A stretch of 64,000 bases of DNA from Limnanthes douglasii subsp. nivea (Eukaryota; Streptophyta; Magnoliopsida; Brassicales; Limnanthaceae): contig JAUPFV010000002.1 in assembly GCA_036936605.1 (NCBI GenBank), positions 339,328,654 to 339,392,653 on the forward strand, in the 5' to 3' direction. Below are positions 59,900 through 64,000 of the stretch, in pieces. Position numbers and translations under genes: made by a program. Numbering within the stretch: position 1 is the first letter of the stretch; the number at the start of each line of letters is the position of its first letter. The notes under the pieces are model-generated. The model was not told the DNA's origin. It was given only the letters and a program-made list of their open reading frames with translations, and did not search any database.

Positions 59900-61430
59900 A
59901 ACATAAGCTGTTAATTTTCCATTTTAATTAAAGTTTACACCTGTTTTTTCAAAGCTATACAATCTGCAGTATCATGTCCTATATCATTATAATAATTACT
60001 GAACCTGTTATTACGCTCTTCCCTGGGTATATTTATCGGAGCAAGCTTTTTAAAACTCACATAGCATTTGCCTTTTCATAAATTGTAGCAACATTCTTAG
60101 TCAAATCAGCATAACATTCTGGTCTTATCCACTGGTTTGGCCTCGGTCTTTGAAATTGATACCTTGTAGCCTAAGTCGGGTGCCCTCTAGTTCGAGGAGG
60201 AAAACTATTGTTGTTCCATGGACGAGATGATTAGGTCAAGTTTGAAGAGTCCTTTTGACTATTTAACACTTGCCCTGAACTCTTTTGATTGGGTTCAACC
60301 ATTCCTCGTACTCTAGTCGATTCCTTCACTTTAATTTGGTGGTCGACTTGAGCCACCAGCGCTCCAAAAGTCAAAAAAGTTTTTGTTTCAATTGCTAAAT
60401 CACCTGGTAATAAACCTTGTCGAAATGCAGCCATGGCTACTAACGCTTCACAATTAACTAAACACGATTTTATTAACACGAAATGCTTAGTATAATCCTT
60501 TAGCTTCTCTCCCGCAAATTGCTTGCACTATATTATTGTGTTATCATATGCTCGCATTTCTTTACTTCCCAGAAATTATGGTCAGAAAGCTGTATAAAAA
60601 TCTCTGCAATTCGAAATGGATCCCCTCAGAATTGTGTTGTACCATTTAAAAGTTGTACCCATAAATATTAGAGAGAAGGCTCTTCATACCACCCTATCAC
60701 CATCTTTGAAGTTCATCATGTAGTTCTTAAACTGTTTGATGTAATCATCGGGATCTTGCATTCGATCAAACTTTTCAACCATAGAGATATTGAATCGATT
60801 TGGAAGAGTAATAGACCTTATCTCGATTTGGAACATACAAATTCCAATTATCTATTCATGTGTATTGATTCGACGCATTCCCTTCACACCATCTTGCTTC
60901 CCTGAAACAACGAGGTGCATTGTCTTTTCTTGATTTATATTATTTTGGTGACTTTCGAGACCGATTTTTTTCTTTTTCCGATGATCCCTAGTACATCTTC
61001 TATTTAAATGCTGAACTGTACAACTTATCATCACTATATGCAATATACATATTCTTTTTTTCTCTTTTTGTGAAGTACGATGCTCTTTATAATATTCAAA
61101 ATGTGTTTCTCCTGTTCATCTTAAACTTGGAGAGCTGTACAATATCGATTAGATTGGTTGTCCACATCACACTTCTCATCCATTTTCTTACCTCAGATTT
61201 CAGCCTACCTAGTTGAATATCTTGCTCTCTTTGATCATACTTCTTATTTGGAGCTGTGATTTTATCCAGTAACTGATTCGTTCGAGTTTCGATGTCTGAG
61301 TGAGTCTGATGAACTGGAATTGACTTATCTTTATAACCTTCTCCTCTTTACAAATCAGATCTTAGCATCTCAACTACATTTTGAACCAAATGATCATTTT
61401 CATTCATTGGTTCCATTATCGATCCAAAAC
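59900..61430 (-). pseudogene. Tat-2 gag (broken)
   Basis: C-terminal motif near 59935-60010 (YYNDIGHDTADCIALKKQV), corresponding to the GHDTKDC motif of Tat-1. 60231-60479 holds MAAFRQGLLPGDLAIETKTF. The gag core is near 60500-60760 (MQDPDDYIKQFKNYMMNFKD, FKWYNTILRGSISN). The N-terminal region near 61100-61420 starts MEPMNENDHLVQNVVEML. Many stops. Confidence 0.8.
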
Positions 61431-61513
61431 AGTTATAAAAAATCGATTAATAACAACTAATATGAATTAAGAAATCAATTTCTTCTGATTTTTATCACGA
61501 AATCACGATTAAC

Positions 61514-61530
61514 TCCCACTATGGTCGCCA
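61514..61530 (-). other. Tat-2 primer-binding site
   Basis: The minus strand reads TGGCGACCATAGTGGGA, six bases inside the 5' LTR. It shares TGGCG with the Tat-1 site but is otherwise different. Confidence 0.65.
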
Positions 61531-61536
61531 ATTCGG

Positions 61537-61740
61537 TGAGAATTAAATCTGGTTCAAGAGAGAGAGAAAAAGTGAGGTTGATTTTAGAGAGAGAAAGTAA
61601 AACAAAAGAAGAGTGTTCATAAGTGAAAGTGTCTTCTTTATTAAATTCAACCTTGGCCATTATGTATAGGCATCAAGACTTGGTGTAACATAATTAGTTA
61701 CACAAAAGGTTTAATTATATGTTAGTCATTTATCTTCATA
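61537..61740 (-). repeat. Tat-2 5' LTR, truncated
   Basis: Matches 48616-48820 of the 3' LTR, then stops at TCTTCATAT where Tat-3 begins. About 90 bp of the outer U3 end is missing, most simply displaced beyond Tat-3. Confidence 0.85.
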
Positions 61741-61741
61741 T

Positions 61742-62045
61742 TGATAAGGAAATAGAATATTTGTGACCAAAATATAAATAAATAAAACCTTGTATGATAA
61801 AATTGCATAGTTTTCTGAAAGATTTAGAGTTTTATATAAAGATAAAGGGCTAGTATGCAATTAGACCTTTTGTATAACTCCTGTTACACTTTAGTCTTTG
61901 CGCTTATATATAAAACCCCGGGCTAAACTAAATGCTAGATTCTGATTTTTGTTTCAAACTACTTTCCACTACTTTCCACTTCTTTATATTCTCTTTCTAA
62001 AACTACTTCTCTCGACTTTTCTCTACGAGCCATATTAATTCCACA
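61742..62045 (+). repeat. Tat-3 5' LTR
   Basis: 304 bp from TGATAAGGAAAT to ATTCCACA. It is homologous, in reverse, to the Tat-2 LTRs (ACCTTTTGTATAACTC and a TTATATATAA block). Confidence 0.8.
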
Positions 62046-62050
62046 TCAAA

Positions 62051-62069
62051 TTGGCAACTTCACACGGGA
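62051..62069 (+). other. Tat-3 primer-binding site
   Basis: TTGGCAACTTCACACGGGA, five bases after the LTR. The alignment with the Tat-2 site fixes the LTR end. Confidence 0.6.
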
Positions 62070-62159
62070 CCAAATTTAATTGGTTCTTTGATTGCTCTTG
62101 TTCGATTTCTTTTCCTAGTACATTTTGATTATTTTTGTTTGATTCTTGGAAGCTATTTT

Positions 62160-63720
62160 GATCAATAGTGGATACAAGAAATGACGGTGATTCTCAGGTT
62201 CGAAAAGTAGTTGGCAAGGACGGGATGATACGTAATATCAGTCTGTTCCAGCTCGACAAACTCAACTACTGGATAAAATCACATCTCTGAATGACAAGTA
62301 TGACTAGAGAGATAAATATTCAATCAGCTAGATTGAGATTAAAGGTAAGGCAGATGGATGACAAGAATGACGCTGACAACCACTCTGATCGATCTTACAC
62401 AGCTCGTCAATTTTGAAGTGAGCAAAAAAAACTCATTTTAAATCTTTTAAAGGGCGTCACACTTCATGAAAAGAGAAAAAAAACAAACAATTGTATATTA
62501 CGTGCAATGACGAAGATATAGAAAGTTCAGGATCTGAGTTTAAGAGGTATCAAGAATCTTCGAAAGAAGAAAAATGTCGACCTCAAAAATCACATAAAGT
62601 ATACAAAAGAACAAAAGAAAGTGTACCACGATATTTGAGGAAAGCTGAATGATGTGAAAGGAACACATCAAATCAGTACAATGGAATGGATAATCGAAAT
62701 TTATATGTTATCATGGGAACAAGAAATTATAATCAGTACGTTCAGGGTATCCATGTTCCGAAGCAGTTTGATATCTCGAAGGTTGAAATATTCGATGGGA
62801 TGTAAAACCAGTTTAAAAATTACATGATTAATTTCGAGGACGATGATAGGTTGGTTTGCAACGCTTTCTCCCAAACGATCAAATGAACAGCGTTGAAGTG
62901 ATACAACAAGATTCTGAATGGGTCCATTTCTAATTTCAGAGATTTTTATAACGCTTTCCGAAGATAATTTGTGGAAATTAAATAGATGCGGTCAAAATAA
63001 GATACAATAATACAATGTAAACAAGTAGTATGAGAGAAGGTGAAGGACTACACTAAGCGATTTGTGTGTAACAAAAGCTGGTTTGGATATTAGTGAGGAG
63101 TTTGTAGCAATCACAGCATTTCGAAAAAGGATTTTTACGAGGAGATCTAACGAACGAAACAACGAAGCGAAGAGCTTTGACTTTTGCAGCGCTAATAGTT
63201 CAGGTGGAGGATCAAATTGCGGTAGAAGAATCGCTAGAGTTTGAGGAGTGGTTGGGACTAGTCAAAAGAGCTCAGGACAGGTGCAAAACAATCAAGGGTA
63301 GTCTTCCAACTCAGTTCAACCAACGCGTCTGAGGAACAAAAACAATTTACCTCATCGAACTGGAGGGTACTGTACTTAAGCAAAAAGATATCAATTTCAT
63401 AGACCAATGCCCAATCAGTGGATAAGGTTAGAATATTATGCTCATTTAACGGAAATGTTGCTACAATCTATGAAAAGGAAAATGGATACATGAATTAATA
63501 AGTACGCTTCGATAAACAGGCCAATGTAAGAGCGAAATAACAGATTTTGTAAGTATCATAACAACATCGAACATGATACTGTAGACTGTATTGCTTTGAA
63601 GAAGGAGGTGTAGGCTCTAATGGAGAATGGAAAGTTACTGGCCTATGTGAAAGGGCAAAGCGATGCATCAAAATCTCTTATTACATCGAATTCACAGGCA
63701 CCGAATCTAAATACACAAGC
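62160..63720 (+). pseudogene. Tat-3 gag (broken)
   Basis: Gag core near 62790-62990 (NQFKNYMINFEDDDRLVCNA, NGSISNFRDFYNAFRR). 63062-63244 holds TKAGLDISEEFVAITAFRK. The C-terminal motif near 63540-63650 reads NRFCKYHNNIEHDTVDCIAL, ending in GKLLAYVKG. Frame breaks throughout. The protease-region LATQIEGG follows near 63940. Confidence 0.82.
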
Positions 63721-64000
63721 ATAAAATTTAATGATTCTAGATTCTAATATTTATGATTTCGATGCTGCATTAGAATATTTAGATACAGACCCGGATCGGT
63801 TGATTTTGATGGCAATAGATGAGCCACTAAAACAAGGCCGAGTTCAAAGTTTTTGTGAATCTTTTGAGTCTTTGGCCATCTTCAGAGCAGACGCAATGGT
63901 TGGGGACACTGACAGTTCTAGAAACAAACACGTGGTAAGTTTAGCTACTCAGATTGAAGGAGGGATGTGTACTCACATGTATGGAAACACATGTTCCTTT

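Larger units (their letters stand above)
48616..61740 (-). mobile_element. Tat-2: decayed Tat-lineage element containing a foreign 4.8-kb segment
   Basis: Same organisation as Tat-1: 5' LTR on the right (61537-61740, outer end lost), PBS, gag, protease, RT start, then the foreign segment 53700-58502, integrase, tandem repeats, opposite-strand gene, and 3' LTR 48616-48911. Its own RT end, both RNase H domains and the integrase start are missing, corresponding to about 7866-9545 of Tat-1. All frames are broken. Confidence 0.9.
61742..64000 (+). mobile_element. Tat-3: related Tat element, 5' part, runs off the window
   Basis: Plus-strand element head-to-head with Tat-2. 5' LTR 61742-62045, PBS, decayed gag (62160-63720) and start of protease (63730-64000). 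Gag and LTR are closest to Tat-2. Its start abuts the truncated Tat-2 5' LTR, consistent with insertion into that LTR; the 3' end lies outside the window. Confidence 0.85.

Overview
The window looks like nuclear DNA of a flowering plant, probably a eudicot; the species cannot be named from the sequence. It is AT-rich and gene-poor. It carries plant LTR retrotransposons of several lineages (Ty1/copia, chromovirus and Tat-lineage Ty3/gypsy), plant-type promoters, a MITE and a small germin-like protein (GLP) family with one short intron. There is no bacterial or organellar signal and no tRNA, rRNA or CRISPR array was recognised. Only one gene looks fully intact: the GLP gene at 15233-15981 (minus).

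Layout. 1-1979 and 13074-13810 are two halves of one decayed copia element (copia-1, minus), split by an 11.1-kb Tat element (Tat-1, 1985-13068, minus) with both LTRs and a perfect 5-bp target duplication. GLP1 follows at 15.2-16.0 kb. 17.2-20.3 kb is decayed repeat. The middle (20.3-42.8 kb) holds a copia LTR fragment, a GLP 3'-end fragment (GLP3), a small non-autonomous LTR element (25.4-26.6 kb), a decayed chromovirus (26.9-29.7 kb) whose 5' LTR was invaded by a short copia (copia-B, 31.5-34.9 kb), a MULE-type MITE (34973-35397), a GLP promoter remnant (36.2 kb) and a third copia (copia-C, 38.3-41.4 kb). 42.8-46.8 kb is an inverted, diverged copy of 15.0-20.3 kb and carries GLP2, broken by a 2-nt insertion inside its metal-binding box. 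47.2-48.6 kb is copia-2 (plus), the mirror partner of copia-1. It is cut by Tat-2 (48616-61740, minus). Tat-2 contains a 4.8-kb copy of the 29.6-34.2 kb region in place of about 1.7 kb of its own pol. A third Tat element (Tat-3, plus) starts head-to-head at 61742 and runs off the window.

How it fits together. A GLP locus with a neighbouring copia element was duplicated as an inverted pair. Each copia copy was later hit by a different Tat element, and each arm preserves the empty site of the other's insertion. Between the arms, successive nested insertions built up the spacer. Tat-1 and Tat-2 carry, between integrase and 3' LTR and on the strand opposite to gag-pol, related copies of an extra gene with its own TATA-box-like promoter. 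They also carry unrelated tandem repeats at the equivalent place. All retroelement reading frames are broken, so none is autonomous. Divergence values are rough counts by eye.
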